A stretch of DNA of 64,000 nucleotides from assembly GCA_030527205.1 (NCBI GenBank), contig JAUNBG010000009.1, forward strand, positions 28,311 to 92,310, read 5' to 3'. Source of the DNA: Planctomycetia bacterium (GTDB taxonomy: Bacteria; Planctomycetota; Planctomycetia; Pirellulales; Thermoguttaceae). Every line of letters starts with the position of its first letter. Position 1 is the stretch's first letter. Positions 29,578 to 38,612 of this stretch are shown here, piece by piece. Position numbers and translations under genes: made by a program. The notes under the pieces are model-generated. The model did not search any database. It saw only the letters and a list, made by a program, of their open reading frames with translations, and was not told the origin of the DNA.

Positions 29578-31476
29578 ATGTCCCAAAACGAAACAACGTC
29601 GGGTCATGACGCTCATCATGTCGAACCCAAGACGCCCTCTGCCATTCCTGTTGTCATTGCGCTTTTGGTCGTCTTTCTCATTTATGCCGGTCTGATTTGG
29701 GCAGGAAAACCGCAAAGTTGGACTGCCGCGCAACATTCTGCCGCTCATCATGAATCGGAAGTTTCTGAAGAATCAGTCGATCATTCCGAAGCGGTTGCAA
29801 CTTCCTCTGATTCTGTTGCTGATTCAGAGATTTCTGATCCCAACGAACAAGCAGTCTCAATGACTGAGGACAAACAATCAGTAACAAACGGGGAAAACGC
29901 CCTTTCGTCTGGCGATCATGCAGAATCTGTCGATCAGGGGTTGTCTGACGCTGCCGCTCAAGCAGAGAATGTCCATTTAGAGGAAAACGCTGAAGCAACA
30001 GAACATTCTGCGGAAGCAATTCCCCCGATTTGGATGATTACTCCGTTCTGTATTTTGCTTCTTTGCATTGCGGTTTTGCCATTGATTCCGGCGACGGAAA
30101 TCTGGTGGGAAAGCAATTTGAATCGATTTATCGTTGCGGCTGTTTTAGGACTTGTGACTATTGCTTATTATGCTTTTGCCTGCGATTTTCCGATCGCATT
30201 GCATTGGCCGACTCATCAACTCGTAACGCCTCAGGACGGCGCTTTGGCAATGGGTTGGACAATTTTTGTCAATGCGATTGTTAATGAATATATCGCTTTT
30301 ATTGTTCTTTTATTTGCGCTGTTTACGATTTCTGGCGGAATTCGAATATCAGGCGATTTAAAAGCGTCGCCCTTTATTAATTCGATTATTCTGGCAATAG
30401 GCGCCACTTTAGCGAGCTTTGTTGGAACAACGGGAGCCGCAATGTTGCTCATTCGCCTTCTTCTTGAAACGAACAAAGAGCGAAAATATAAGGTTCATAC
30501 AATTGTTTTCTTTATCTTTTGCGTTTGTAATTGCGGCGGTTGTTTGCTTCCGATCGGCGATCCGCCTTTATTCCTTGGTTATTTGCGCGGCGTTGATTTT
30601 CTTTGGACGACAAGTCTTTGGAAAGAATGGATGTTCGTCAATGGAATTTTGATTGCTTTCTATTTCCTTTGGGATTCGCTTTGGTTTTATCGTCGAGAAT
30701 CGTCGGCCAATATTATTAAGGACGAAATAGAGCGAAAACCGTTGCGAATAGCCGGTCTGTTTCCAAATCTTTTCTGCTTGATCGGCGTTATTTTAGCTGT
30801 TATGTTTCTTGATCCGAGCAAGGAAATTTGCGGTTGGAAACCTTGGATGTTCTTCCGCGAAATCGTCCAACTTCTTATGGTTTGCATTTCATTGATATTT
30901 GGTTCATATTCCATCCGAAAGGCGAATAATTTTAATTATGCAGCGATAATCGAAGTTGCAGCGTTATTCTTTGGGATTTTCCTTTGTATGCAAGCGCCTC
31001 TTCAAATATTAAATGCCAAAGGCGCCGTTATTTCGGAAGCGGCGAATAAATATGGTCAAAAAATTCAATTGAATGAACCTCAACAATTTTTTTGGATGAC
31101 CGGTTCGCTTTCATCCGTTTTGGATAATGCTCCGACCTATCTCGTTTTCTTTGAAACAGCGAAAGCGGCTTCGGCAACAGAGCTCGAAAAACTCAAGGCA
31201 GAAGGAGAAACCGAAAAAGCGGAAAAACTTGCCGCAGAAATAAAGCTTGCCGAAGAGAAATCGGGAGTTCCGGTTCCTTTGGCGTTATTAGTTGCGGTTT
31301 CTTTGGGAGCTGTTTTTATGGGATCAATGACTTATATTGGAAATGGTCCGAATTTTATGGTCAAAGCGATTGCAGAACAATCCGGCGTCAAAATGCCGAG
31401 CTTTTTTGGTTATATGGTTTACAGTATTTTCATTTTGTTTCCGATTCTGCTTTTAATGACGATTGTTTTCTTATAA
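29578..31476 (+). CDS. NhaD-like Na+/H+ antiporter (ion transporter superfamily)
   Basis: 632 residues from the ATG at 29578, preferred to 29425 because GGAGAG precedes it. One helix (AIPVVIALLVVFLIYAGLIWAG, 21-42) is followed by a ~110-residue soluble loop very rich in Glu, Ser, Ala and His, then about 11 membrane helices. Conserved patterns of NhaD/citrate-transporter proteins are visible: FVGTTGAAMLLIRLLLETN, CNCGGCLLPIGDPPLFLGYL, SSVLDNAPTYLVFFE and GSMTYIGNGPNFMVKAIAE. It would exchange Na+ for H+ at the inner membrane. The acidic, His-containing loop is not part of the core family. Repeat copy C begins 33 bp after the stop. Confidence 0.88.
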   Translation: MSQNETTSGHDAHHVEPKTPSAIPVVIALLVVFLIYAGLIWAGKPQSWTAAQHSAAHHESEVSEESVDHSEAVATSSDSVADSEISDPNEQAVSMTEDKQSVTNGENALSSGDHAESVDQGLSDAAAQAENVHLEENAEATEHSAEAIPPIWMITPFCILLLCIAVLPLIPATEIWWESNLNRFIVAAVLGLVTIAYYAFACDFPIALHWPTHQLVTPQDGALAMGWTIFVNAIVNEYIAFIVLLFALFTISGGIRISGDLKASPFINSIILAIGATLASFVGTTGAAMLLIRLLLETNKERKYKVHTIVFFIFCVCNCGGCLLPIGDPPLFLGYLRGVDFLWTTSLWKEWMFVNGILIAFYFLWDSLWFYRRESSANIIKDEIERKPLRIAGLFPNLFCLIGVILAVMFLDPSKEICGWKPWMFFREIVQLLMVCISLIFGSYSIRKANNFNYAAIIEVAALFFGIFLCMQAPLQILNAKGAVISEAANKYGQKIQLNEPQQFFWMTGSLSSVLDNAPTYLVFFETAKAASATELEKLKAEGETEKAEKLAAEIKLAEEKSGVPVPLALLVAVSLGAVFMGSMTYIGNGPNFMVKAIAEQSGVKMPSFFGYMVYSIFILFPILLLMTIVFL

Positions 31477-31508
31477 TCTGACAACTTCTGGTTACTCTTT
31501 TGAAACTC

Positions 31509-31627
31509 AATCAGGAAGTTCTAAAAACCCGCTGGGAGCGTCGATGTCTTGTCCGCAGGAACTGGTTTTCGTGACGTTTTCCGAATGGAGTTTATTGAAA
31601 AATTTAAATTTTTAGAACTTCCTGATT
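31509..31627 (+). repeat. MITE-like inverted-repeat element, copy C
   Basis: 119 bp with a perfect 19-bp terminal inverted repeat (31509-31527 with 31609-31627), the best preserved ends in the window. Interior has GTCTTGTCCGCAGGAACTGG and GAGTTTATTG. Subfamily 2. Confidence 0.9.
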
Positions 31628-31745
31628 GGAACATTTTATGGTTTTGGCCAAAAGAACCGGTTGTTATGATAAAGTAAGGCAGTCCTTGCCGAAGAATGGC
31701 GAAAGATAACTCAAAGCGTTGTTATGAAGGGCAATTTGCCTTTTT

Positions 31746-31771
31746 GCAAGCCCGCCTTTGAGCGGGTTTGC
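31746..31771 (+). terminator. Stable GC-rich hairpin
   Basis: GCAAGCCCGC pairs with GCGGGTTTGC (one G-U) around a 6-base loop. No T run follows; it lies 270 bp after the antiporter gene, so a role in termination is uncertain. Confidence 0.4.
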
Positions 31772-32260
31772 AAATCCGACGTTTCGGTTTTGACGGAATT
31801 GCGGATAAAGATTTGGCTCAACGATAACATTGAATCAACTTTAGATCCTTTTAATTCCAAATGAAAAGGGGAAAGTTAAAAAGGTCAAGATTGAATCTGT
31901 TGGCCTCGTTTTATATAATTTTAACAGAATTCATTAATTCAAGTTCAATCGAAAACGGCTTAAAATTCGAATAATATCGAACTTTTGTCGAAGATTTTGT
32001 TTGAGAAAAATGGGCTGGTTATTCTTTTTGAGACGGGTTTTTGTCCTGAAAAAACGCGAGGAATTCTTTATTGTTCAAAAGAACTTGCCGTTTTTGTCGA
32101 CTTTTTTCTCGTTTTTGCTAAATGATAAGGGCTGTATAAGATAAAAGTTCGTCGTTTTTGCCGCCAAACGTTTGGCCTGTTTTGGTTGGATTGATTTATT
32201 GAAGTTGTTTTCGGCGAAAACAGCAAAAAGATAATCCAGACAGATTTAAGGGAAAACAAA

Positions 32261-32743
32261 ATGTCTCAATCTCATCCGCTTCCAAAAGATCGATTTTTTT
32301 TGATTGAGGATATCGTTGTTCGTCCAGAATCGTTAAGCATTTCTGGAGAAATTTCGTCCCAATCGTTAAAAAACGAACAAAACATCAATATTAAATCAGC
32401 GGAATTTCTTGAAGATAAGCTTTCTGATCTTGATAACAATCGCCGCGTCGTTTGGATGAATGGCCAGAAATATGAACTGAATCAGAATGAGAATCTTATT
32501 CTCTGTTCCTTTGAAAAAGAAAAAATCTCAGAGGTCTATTGGAAAACGGCGCCCAATAAAATCAAATTTTGGATTGTTCAGGACACGCCTGACCAAATCA
32601 GCATTGTTTCCGAGCAAGATTGGAATGCCGGTCAGGAAACTCTTTATTTATATTCAATTCCGCATCTTGTTGAAGACATATTAAAAAGTTGCGAAGAATT
32701 ATTGGATGAAATGTTTAACGTCAATGAAATTCATTGGGATTGA
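32261..32743 (+). CDS. Hypothetical soluble protein
   Basis: 160 residues, acidic, no signal peptide or membrane segment. It reads like a compact strand-rich protein (RVVWMNGQKYELNQNENLILCSFEK, VYWKTAPNKIKFWIVQDTPDQISIVSEQDW) with an amphipathic C-terminal helix (VEDILKSCEELLDEMF). I do not recognise the family. AAGGGAAAA sits just before the ATG. It stands alone between two long gaps. Confidence 0.6.
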   Translation: MSQSHPLPKDRFFLIEDIVVRPESLSISGEISSQSLKNEQNINIKSAEFLEDKLSDLDNNRRVVWMNGQKYELNQNENLILCSFEKEKISEVYWKTAPNKIKFWIVQDTPDQISIVSEQDWNAGQETLYLYSIPHLVEDILKSCEELLDEMFNVNEIHWD

Positions 32744-32839
32744 ATATAAATAAGCGTCTCAAATGATTGGTCAGTTCTTCAAACGGTCAAATGTTGATTG
32801 GTTTTTTTAAATTGAACGACAAACATCGGGCATCTCATC

Positions 32840-32892
32840 GGATTTAAGCCCTTTGAAAACCGGACTCGCAAGCCCGGCAACGACGAATTAAT
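32840..32892 (+). repeat. Degenerate intergenic repeat, family 2, copy 4
   Basis: Core ACTCGCAAGCCCGGCAACG then ACGAATTA; the cleanest core in the window. Confidence 0.5.
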
Positions 32893-33138
32893 GACAAAAA
32901 CGCTAAGCTTGTTGTCGATTTGGTTTCGAATAACAATCTTTTTCGATAATTGGTTTTGAAAAGAATCCTTTAATAATTGCTAAAAACAGTATCGCAAATC
33001 AATAAAATTAACGAAATTGCAATTTTGTTGTTTTGAATTCAATTGTCATCGACATAAAATTTGGTCTTGGGGATTATTGTCTCCCATTTTTTACGCGTCA
33101 ACGAAAAATGCGTCCATTTTAATCAGAACTTTAATCAG

Positions 33139-33174
33139 TTTTGTTGGTTTTATTAGTTTTGTTAGTTTTGTCAG
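33139..33174. repeat. Imperfect 9-bp tandem repeat, four units
   Basis: Units TTTTGTTGG, TTTTATTAG, TTTTGTTAG, TTTTGTCAG, ending 14 bp from the stop of the GlmU-like gene. Confidence 0.75.
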
Positions 33175-33187
33175 CGGACGTTTTTCC

Positions 33188-34450
33188 TTAAAGCGATAAC
33201 GGTTCGCTGGCGAGTTGACGTTCATGACGCGTCAATTCATACATATCATAAAGAAGTTGCGAGTCGCATAAACGCTGATCAACATTTCGTCTGGCAAACA
33301 TTCTTGCTTGCGTCGCAACCATAACTTCGACTGGAATCTCCGTTATTTGGCCAAAAGAACGAGCATAATTGACAAAACTGGGAACAGCGGTTGTCACAAA
33401 TCCATAATTCATGCTGCAGGCGCCAATTGTTTTTCCAGTAAACAAACTCGTATTAATGGCTGTTTTCGAATAATCTCCGATCACGCAACCCAAAAATTGC
33501 ATTCCCGATCGATGTTTTCCCAAAGGAGATTCCATACAAACTTCATTATAGGAATTTTTGAGATCGCTATTGCAAGTTCCTGCTCCCAAATTAACCCAGC
33601 TTCCCAAATAGCTGTGACCTAAAAATCCGTGATGCTGCTTGTTTGTATAGGGCTCGACAACCGACGCTTCAACTTCGCCGCCAATTTTACAAATTGAACT
33701 GACCGCAACATCGTCTTTGATTGCCGCATGTTCGATGACTTTGCTTTTGGGACCAATATAAACCGGCCCGCGAATGAAACAAAACGGGCCAATGTCGACT
33801 CCTGATTCGATTATGATCGGACCGTTTCGGCAATCGCTGACAAAGAATTCGCCGATTTTAGGCGGATTATTGGTTTCGCGAGGAATGAAAACGCCCTCTT
33901 TGATTTCCAAATAATCCCCATTTTTGATTCGATATTCAATATTGTTGTTAAAAACTCGAAGATGATGTCGAATGATATCGGAGGGATGATTGAGCAAGGC
34001 AACTGATTTTGGAACCGGAATATCCTGAAGTTTAAGGTCATCAATTAAACCAAGAAGTTGAGCGGAACCGATATCTTGATCGGGTAAGACGGATGCGTCA
34101 TCCAAACGAGCGGCAATAATTTCCGTCCCATTTCGATAAATACAATTTGGCATTTCAGAAGAAAGGAGTTTTTTCCAAATGGCAACCATGTTAGCGTCTG
34201 GGACCGTTCTCGCATTGATTGCCAAAACAGGCCCCTTTCTTTTTCCCTGTTGAGCTGTCCAAATGTTGGGAATATCTAAATGAATGATCTCTTTTAAATG
34301 GGGACGAACAATTAATTCAAGTTCTCCCTTTAATTCATGAACAAGGTTTAACAGTCGAAGAGAGCCGACACTGATTGAAAAAGCCGCGCGACCAATAGTA
34401 ACTGGATATAAGAAAGGAACAAAATTGTCTTCAAATATAATAATATGCAT
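33188..34450 (-). CDS. Alternative GlmU-like sugar-phosphate nucleotidyl/acetyltransferase
   Basis: 420 residues. The N-terminal half starts MHIIIFEDNFVPFLYPVTIGRAAFSISVGSLRLL, the pattern of the alternative GlmU family of Bacteroidetes and planctomycetes rather than the classical pyrophosphorylase loop. The C-terminal half is a left-handed beta-helix of hexapeptide repeats (GPIIIESGVDIGPFCFIRGPVYIGPKSKV). The family makes UDP-GlcNAc from glucosamine-1-phosphate, acetylation plus uridylylation, feeding peptidoglycan precursors or surface glycans. Catalytic residues of this variant are not something I can verify here. It heads a run of minus-strand genes that includes UDP-glucuronate synthesis. 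Confidence 0.8.
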   Translation of the reverse strand: MHIIIFEDNFVPFLYPVTIGRAAFSISVGSLRLLNLVHELKGELELIVRPHLKEIIHLDIPNIWTAQQGKRKGPVLAINARTVPDANMVAIWKKLLSSEMPNCIYRNGTEIIAARLDDASVLPDQDIGSAQLLGLIDDLKLQDIPVPKSVALLNHPSDIIRHHLRVFNNNIEYRIKNGDYLEIKEGVFIPRETNNPPKIGEFFVSDCRNGPIIIESGVDIGPFCFIRGPVYIGPKSKVIEHAAIKDDVAVSSICKIGGEVEASVVEPYTNKQHHGFLGHSYLGSWVNLGAGTCNSDLKNSYNEVCMESPLGKHRSGMQFLGCVIGDYSKTAINTSLFTGKTIGACSMNYGFVTTAVPSFVNYARSFGQITEIPVEVMVATQARMFARRNVDQRLCDSQLLYDMYELTRHERQLASEPLSL

Positions 34451-34811
34451 AAAACGCTCCGAAATGACAGAATATAAAATATAAAAAGATCAAGGAAAAA
34501 TGATTGATGACAATAAAATAACTAAAGAAAAAACATTATTGTCGAAATATAATATTCTCTAATAATTATTCTAGCCATTAAAATAGAAAAAACGAGGGGG
34601 AGCGCTAAAGACCGATTCGAACGAATCCCGGTTTGGCAACCGATTTTGCCCTTTTTAATCAGCCTGTTGTTGCCGGACCAGCGAATCGAACGGTCCTGTT
34701 TTCAATAGGCTTGAATATCAATCAAGAAGTTTTTTAGACAAAAATCTTGCCAATATTATTAATGGGTTATTTCGATTGCAAAAACCAGGATTTTATTGAA
34801 CCAATATTAAA
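34451..34811. other. Intergenic region with a family-2 repeat
   Basis: 361 bp between purH and the GlmU-like gene, with family-2 copy 5 at 34661-34707 and no gene. Confidence 0.5.
34661..34707 (-). repeat. Degenerate intergenic repeat, family 2, copy 5
   Basis: On the minus strand CCTATTG, then TTCGCTGGTCCGGCAACAAC; partial match to the family core. Confidence 0.35.
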
Positions 34812-36374
34812 TTAGTGTTTGAAATGGCGACGTCCTGTAAAGACCATAGCGATTCCAAGTTTATTACAGGTCTCGATAACAATGCTGTCGTTACGAGATC
34901 CGCCGGGTTGAATGACCGCAACAACATCTTTGGCCGCTTCAATGCCGTCGGGAAACGGAAAAAAGGCGTCAGAAGCAAGAACAGCGTCTTTAATTCGATC
35001 GCCTGCTTTTTCAACGGCAATTTTAACCGAATCGACGCGACTCATTTGACCAGCGCCAGCTCCTAAAAGCATTCCGTTTTTGCAGATTGTAATGGCGTTT
35101 GACTTGACATGACGAACAACTTCCCAAGCAAAACGAAGATCATTCATCTGTTCTTCTGTTGGTTTGACTTCCGTAACAACCTGCCATTGATCTTCCGGGT
35201 CTTTTGCAACATCCGCTTCCTGTAGCAGAGCGCCGCCTGTAATCGGTCGAGTAATCCAACGAGACGGTTTGGTCGATAAAGACCCGCATTCGAGAAGTCG
35301 AACATTGAGCTTCCATTTTGGTTTTGTCGTTAATATTTCCAGCGCTTCGGGAGAGAATTTGGGAGCAACAATCGCTTCGACAAATAAACCAGGAGTTGCT
35401 AAAAATTCTGCAGAAGCTGCATCAACTTCGCGATTGAACCCCAAAATGGATCCAAAAGCGCTTAACGGATCGCCTGCCATTGCTTTTTCAACCGCTTTGG
35501 AAAGAACAGAATCAACTGCCGCTCCGCAAGGATTGTTATGTTTTAAAACGGCAACAGCGGGTTGATCAAAAGATCGAACAAACGTTAATGCGGCATCCAA
35601 ATCAAGAATATTATTATAGGATAATTCTTTCCCATTTAATTGACGAGAAGCAACAATATTGGCCGCCTGATTTTTCGTTTCGGCATAAAGAGCAGCTTGT
35701 TGATGCGGATTTTCGCCGTAACGCAAAACCGTTGATCTCGTATAATGAGCGGTTATTGCTCCGGGAAATGTCTCTTTGTCATTTCGACCAGCGAAAAATT
35801 GAGAAATCGCTGTATCATAGGCGGCAGTATGGGAAAAAGCGTCCAACATCAAACTGCGACGCAATGCCAACGTTGTTCGACCGGTTGCTTTGATTTGTTC
35901 AAGAACGATTGAATATTGCCCCGGGTTTGTAACGATTGTGCAAAATTCATGGTTTTTGGCGGCCGCTCGAACCATTGTTGGCCCGCCGATATCAATATTT
36001 TCGATCGCTTCAGCATCGGTTACTCCTTCTTTGGCAACCGTCGCTTCAAAAGGATATAAATTGACGACAATCAAATCAAAAGGTTCAATTCCGTGATCTG
36101 CGGCGATATCCATATCTTCGGCGTTATCGCGACGACAAAGAATTCCGCCATGAACTTTCGGATGCAATGTTTTAAGTCGCCCGTCCATCATTTCAGGAAA
36201 ACCGGTATAATCGGTAATGTCTGTTACCGGAATATCGTTTTGTTGAAGATGTTTTTTGGTTCCCCCTGTACTGAAAATTTTGACGCCCGCCGCGACGAGT
36301 TCTTTTGCAAAATCCGTCAATCCCATTTTATTACTGACACTGATCAACGCCCGCTTGATTTGTGGAGAATTCAT
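34812..36374 (-). CDS. purH: Bifunctional AICAR formyltransferase/IMP cyclohydrolase
   Basis: 520 residues from the ATG at 36374 (AAGG 6-7 bases before it; an upstream ATG at 36428 adds 18 residues without a site), the usual PurH length. The N-terminal IMP cyclohydrolase is marked by RALISVSNKMGL, IFSTGGT, EMMDGRLKTLHPKVHGGIL and DLIVVNLYPFE; the C-terminal formyltransferase by LRYGENPHQQAALY, VLKHNNPCG and SDAFFPFPDG. It performs the last two steps of de novo purine synthesis. The final residues FTGRRHFKH are the family's C-terminus. It is not in an operon with other pur genes. Confidence 0.97.
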   Translation of the reverse strand: MNSPQIKRALISVSNKMGLTDFAKELVAAGVKIFSTGGTKKHLQQNDIPVTDITDYTGFPEMMDGRLKTLHPKVHGGILCRRDNAEDMDIAADHGIEPFDLIVVNLYPFEATVAKEGVTDAEAIENIDIGGPTMVRAAAKNHEFCTIVTNPGQYSIVLEQIKATGRTTLALRRSLMLDAFSHTAAYDTAISQFFAGRNDKETFPGAITAHYTRSTVLRYGENPHQQAALYAETKNQAANIVASRQLNGKELSYNNILDLDAALTFVRSFDQPAVAVLKHNNPCGAAVDSVLSKAVEKAMAGDPLSAFGSILGFNREVDAASAEFLATPGLFVEAIVAPKFSPEALEILTTKPKWKLNVRLLECGSLSTKPSRWITRPITGGALLQEADVAKDPEDQWQVVTEVKPTEEQMNDLRFAWEVVRHVKSNAITICKNGMLLGAGAGQMSRVDSVKIAVEKAGDRIKDAVLASDAFFPFPDGIEAAKDVVAVIQPGGSRNDSIVIETCNKLGIAMVFTGRRHFKH

Positions 36375-36836
36375 CCGATGCCTTTCCGCAAGCAAAAAAT
36401 CTTTTTGATGATCGTTAATTGTTTCCATTCATAAAGAAAGAATGTTTTGAGGATATTTTTGCCTTTTTTAAATGAATCAGGCTCCCAGTCAACTCTAAAA
36501 GTTGTTGCGTTTAGACGCCTATTTTTTTGGCCAACCTCAAATCAATTCTCTTGTTCGAGATGCTTAACGTTGCTCGAAAACAACCTCGGTCTCTTATGGA
36601 GACAATATTCAAATGAGAACGTTCCCATTTATATCCAACATTTTCATATCGGAAGAAATAAGGTCAAGCCCCCCTTGGAAAATTCAGGGAGCCCCCTTTT
36701 CTTTCGAAGGCAGAAAGAGCAACAGAATTCAAATTATAATCTGATTTTGCTTGAAACGATAAACCAAAACCAATTTGGTTATTTCTTCCCCTTTTTCAGC
36801 GTTTTTGCGAAATAAAAGGGAATTGATTTTCTCTTT
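36375..36836. other. Intergenic region between purH and smpB
   Basis: 462 bp. I looked for tmRNA near smpB and found no matching ends or tag frame. The TTG-started plus frame 36447-36815 is not supported. Confidence 0.45.
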
Positions 36837-37331
36837 TTAGCGCCGATACATCATCGTTTGACGCAATCCGCGATCCATATCGGCTTTTTTAGCGGAGTCG
36901 CGTTTATCATAATCTTGCTTTCCTTTACAGAGTCCGAGAAGAAGTTTGGCTTTTCCATTACTAAAATAGAGTTTGAGCGGAACAAGGGTCAAGCCTTTTT
37001 CAAGAGCGCGGTTGGCAAATCGTAATATTTCTCGACGATGAAGAAGCAATTTTCGATCTCGTTTTGGACGATGATTGAAATGAGAGGCTTCAAAATAGGC
37101 AGGAATATCACAATTGACAAGCCAGACTTCGCCATTTCGGACTTTCGCATAAGCTTCTGAAAGAGAAACCGTTCCATTTCGTAAACTTTTGACTTCGCTT
37201 CCGAGAAGAACCAGGCCGCATTCAAGCGTTTCTAAAATATGATAATCATGTTTCGCTTTTCGATTTTCGCTGACAACTCGTTCGTTTGAATCCAAGGTCG
37301 TTTTCTTTTTATCTTTTCCTGATTTAGCCAT
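36837..37331 (-). CDS. smpB: SsrA-binding protein SmpB
   Basis: 164 residues from the ATG at 37331, matching the family's ~160; the longer frame from 37388 adds an unrelated-looking leader. The OB-fold core begins NRKAKHDYHILETLECGLVLLGSEVKSLR, then VSLSEAYAKVRNGEVWLVNCDIPAY and the LVPLKLYFSNGKAKLLLGLCKGKQDYDKR segment, and the basic C-terminal tail. SmpB carries tmRNA to stalled ribosomes. The N-terminal ~20 residues are Lys-rich and somewhat longer than usual. It ends the minus-strand run of sugar genes at 70 bp spacing. Confidence 0.96.
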   Translation of the reverse strand: MAKSGKDKKKTTLDSNERVVSENRKAKHDYHILETLECGLVLLGSEVKSLRNGTVSLSEAYAKVRNGEVWLVNCDIPAYFEASHFNHRPKRDRKLLLHRREILRFANRALEKGLTLVPLKLYFSNGKAKLLLGLCKGKQDYDKRDSAKKADMDRGLRQTMMYRR

Positions 37332-37400
37332 TTTTTTATCTTTACAACGAATATTGACACAAAAAATAATTTCCTTTGGGGAAAACAATAATGAAAAGCA

Positions 37401-38612
37401 TTAACGATGATAATAAGAGTTGAACCATTGAACAAAATGAGAAATTCCTTCTTCAATGGTCGTTTTGGGATGAAACTGTAAATCCTGAATTGATTCGTCG
37501 ATATCAGCAAATGTTTCTTGAACGTCGCCGGGCTGCATCGGCAACAGATTTTTAATCGCTTTGATTCCTGTGACTTTTTCAATGATTTCGATCAAATACA
37601 GAAGTTCAACGGGCTGATGATTTCCCAAATTATAAAGGCGAAAAGGAACATTTTTATTGATAATCGATGCTGATTTCGCTTTTTCGTTGGCATTTTGAAA
37701 AACATTGTCTCTTCGATTATCGATCGCGGCAATGTTTGAATCGATGACGCTCATTGTTTTAGGGAAGTTATCAGAAAGCGTTTCATGTTCGCTTTGAATT
37801 GCGTTTTTATTAACTTTTGGGGAATCGTCTTTGCTTGATTGTTGCGGAGAAAAAGAGGTTGGGGTTGATAAATTCGATTTGAGATTACAGTCGTCAGGAA
37901 TCAAATCATTGGCATGAAGCAGACCGTCGATAACATCGTCAATATAAGTAAAATCGCGACGCATTTGACCGAAATGATAAATGTCAACAGGACGTTTATT
38001 TAAAATGGCGTCAACAAAACGAAAAATCGCCATATCCGGTCGTCCCCAAGGACCATAAACAGTAAAAAAGCGAAGTCCGATGATTGGCAAATCATATAAA
38101 TGAGAATAAGAAAACGCCAGAAGTTCATTCGATTTTTTGGTCGCCGCATAAAGACTGATTGGTTGATCCGTTCTTTGTTGGATGGAAAAAGGAATATCAT
38201 TGCTGTTGCCATAAACAGAGCTTGAGGACGCAAAAGTCAGTTTGATCGAATGTTGACGGCATTCTTCCAAAATATTATAGAATCCCGTCATGTTGCTCTT
38301 GATATAAGCCTCCGGATGGGTCAAAGAATAACGAACGCCGGCTTGAGCTCCCAAATGAATAACATGAGAAAAGTTGTTGTTCCGAAATAACAGGGAAACG
38401 GCCTTTCGATCAGAAAAATCAATCTTCTCAAATCGAAACAAATCGCGTTGAGGGGACGTTTTTAAATGATTTAATCGATCTTTTTTAAGGCGAATGTCAT
38501 AATAATCGTTAAGATTGTCAATTCCTAAAACAAAATCTCCGCGTTCAATCAGTTTTTGGGCGGCATGAAATCCGATGAAACCGGCGCTTCCAGTCAAAAG
38601 TATGGTTTTCAT
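37401..38612 (-). CDS. UDP-glucuronate 4-epimerase-like NAD-dependent epimerase
   Basis: 403 residues, short-chain dehydrogenase fold. NAD site TGSAGFIGFHAAQ at 7-19; the segment VLGIDNLNDYYDIRLKKDRL is characteristic of UDP-glucuronate 4-epimerases; catalytic SSSSVYG near 130-136 and Y155xxxK159; RFFTVYGPWGRPDMAI at 181-196. It converts UDP-glucuronate to UDP-galacturonate. About 84 residues (239-322), rich in Ser, Asn and Asp, interrupt the C-terminal domain before FRLYNLGNHQPVEL and are absent from typical members (about 320-340 aa). The ATG overlaps the end of ugd by 4 bp, so translation is coupled to the enzyme that makes its substrate. Confidence 0.9.
   Translation of the reverse strand: MKTILLTGSAGFIGFHAAQKLIERGDFVLGIDNLNDYYDIRLKKDRLNHLKTSPQRDLFRFEKIDFSDRKAVSLLFRNNNFSHVIHLGAQAGVRYSLTHPEAYIKSNMTGFYNILEECRQHSIKLTFASSSSVYGNSNDIPFSIQQRTDQPISLYAATKKSNELLAFSYSHLYDLPIIGLRFFTVYGPWGRPDMAIFRFVDAILNKRPVDIYHFGQMRRDFTYIDDVIDGLLHANDLIPDDCNLKSNLSTPTSFSPQQSSKDDSPKVNKNAIQSEHETLSDNFPKTMSVIDSNIAAIDNRRDNVFQNANEKAKSASIINKNVPFRLYNLGNHQPVELLYLIEIIEKVTGIKAIKNLLPMQPGDVQETFADIDESIQDLQFHPKTTIEEGISHFVQWFNSYYHR

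Larger units (their letters stand above)
31477..32260. other. 0.8-kb region with repeat and hairpin
   Basis: Holds MITE-like copy C (31509-31627) and a stable hairpin (31746-31771). No gene supported. Confidence 0.6.
32744..33187. other. Intergenic region with repeats
   Basis: 444 bp between convergent genes, holding family-2 copy 4 (32840-32892) and a 4 x 9-bp tandem repeat (33139-33174). Confidence 0.55.

Noticed and set aside
36447..36815. 122-residue ORF between purH and smpB
   Set aside because: TTG start, biased composition, no homology recognised; a tmRNA was looked for here and not found.
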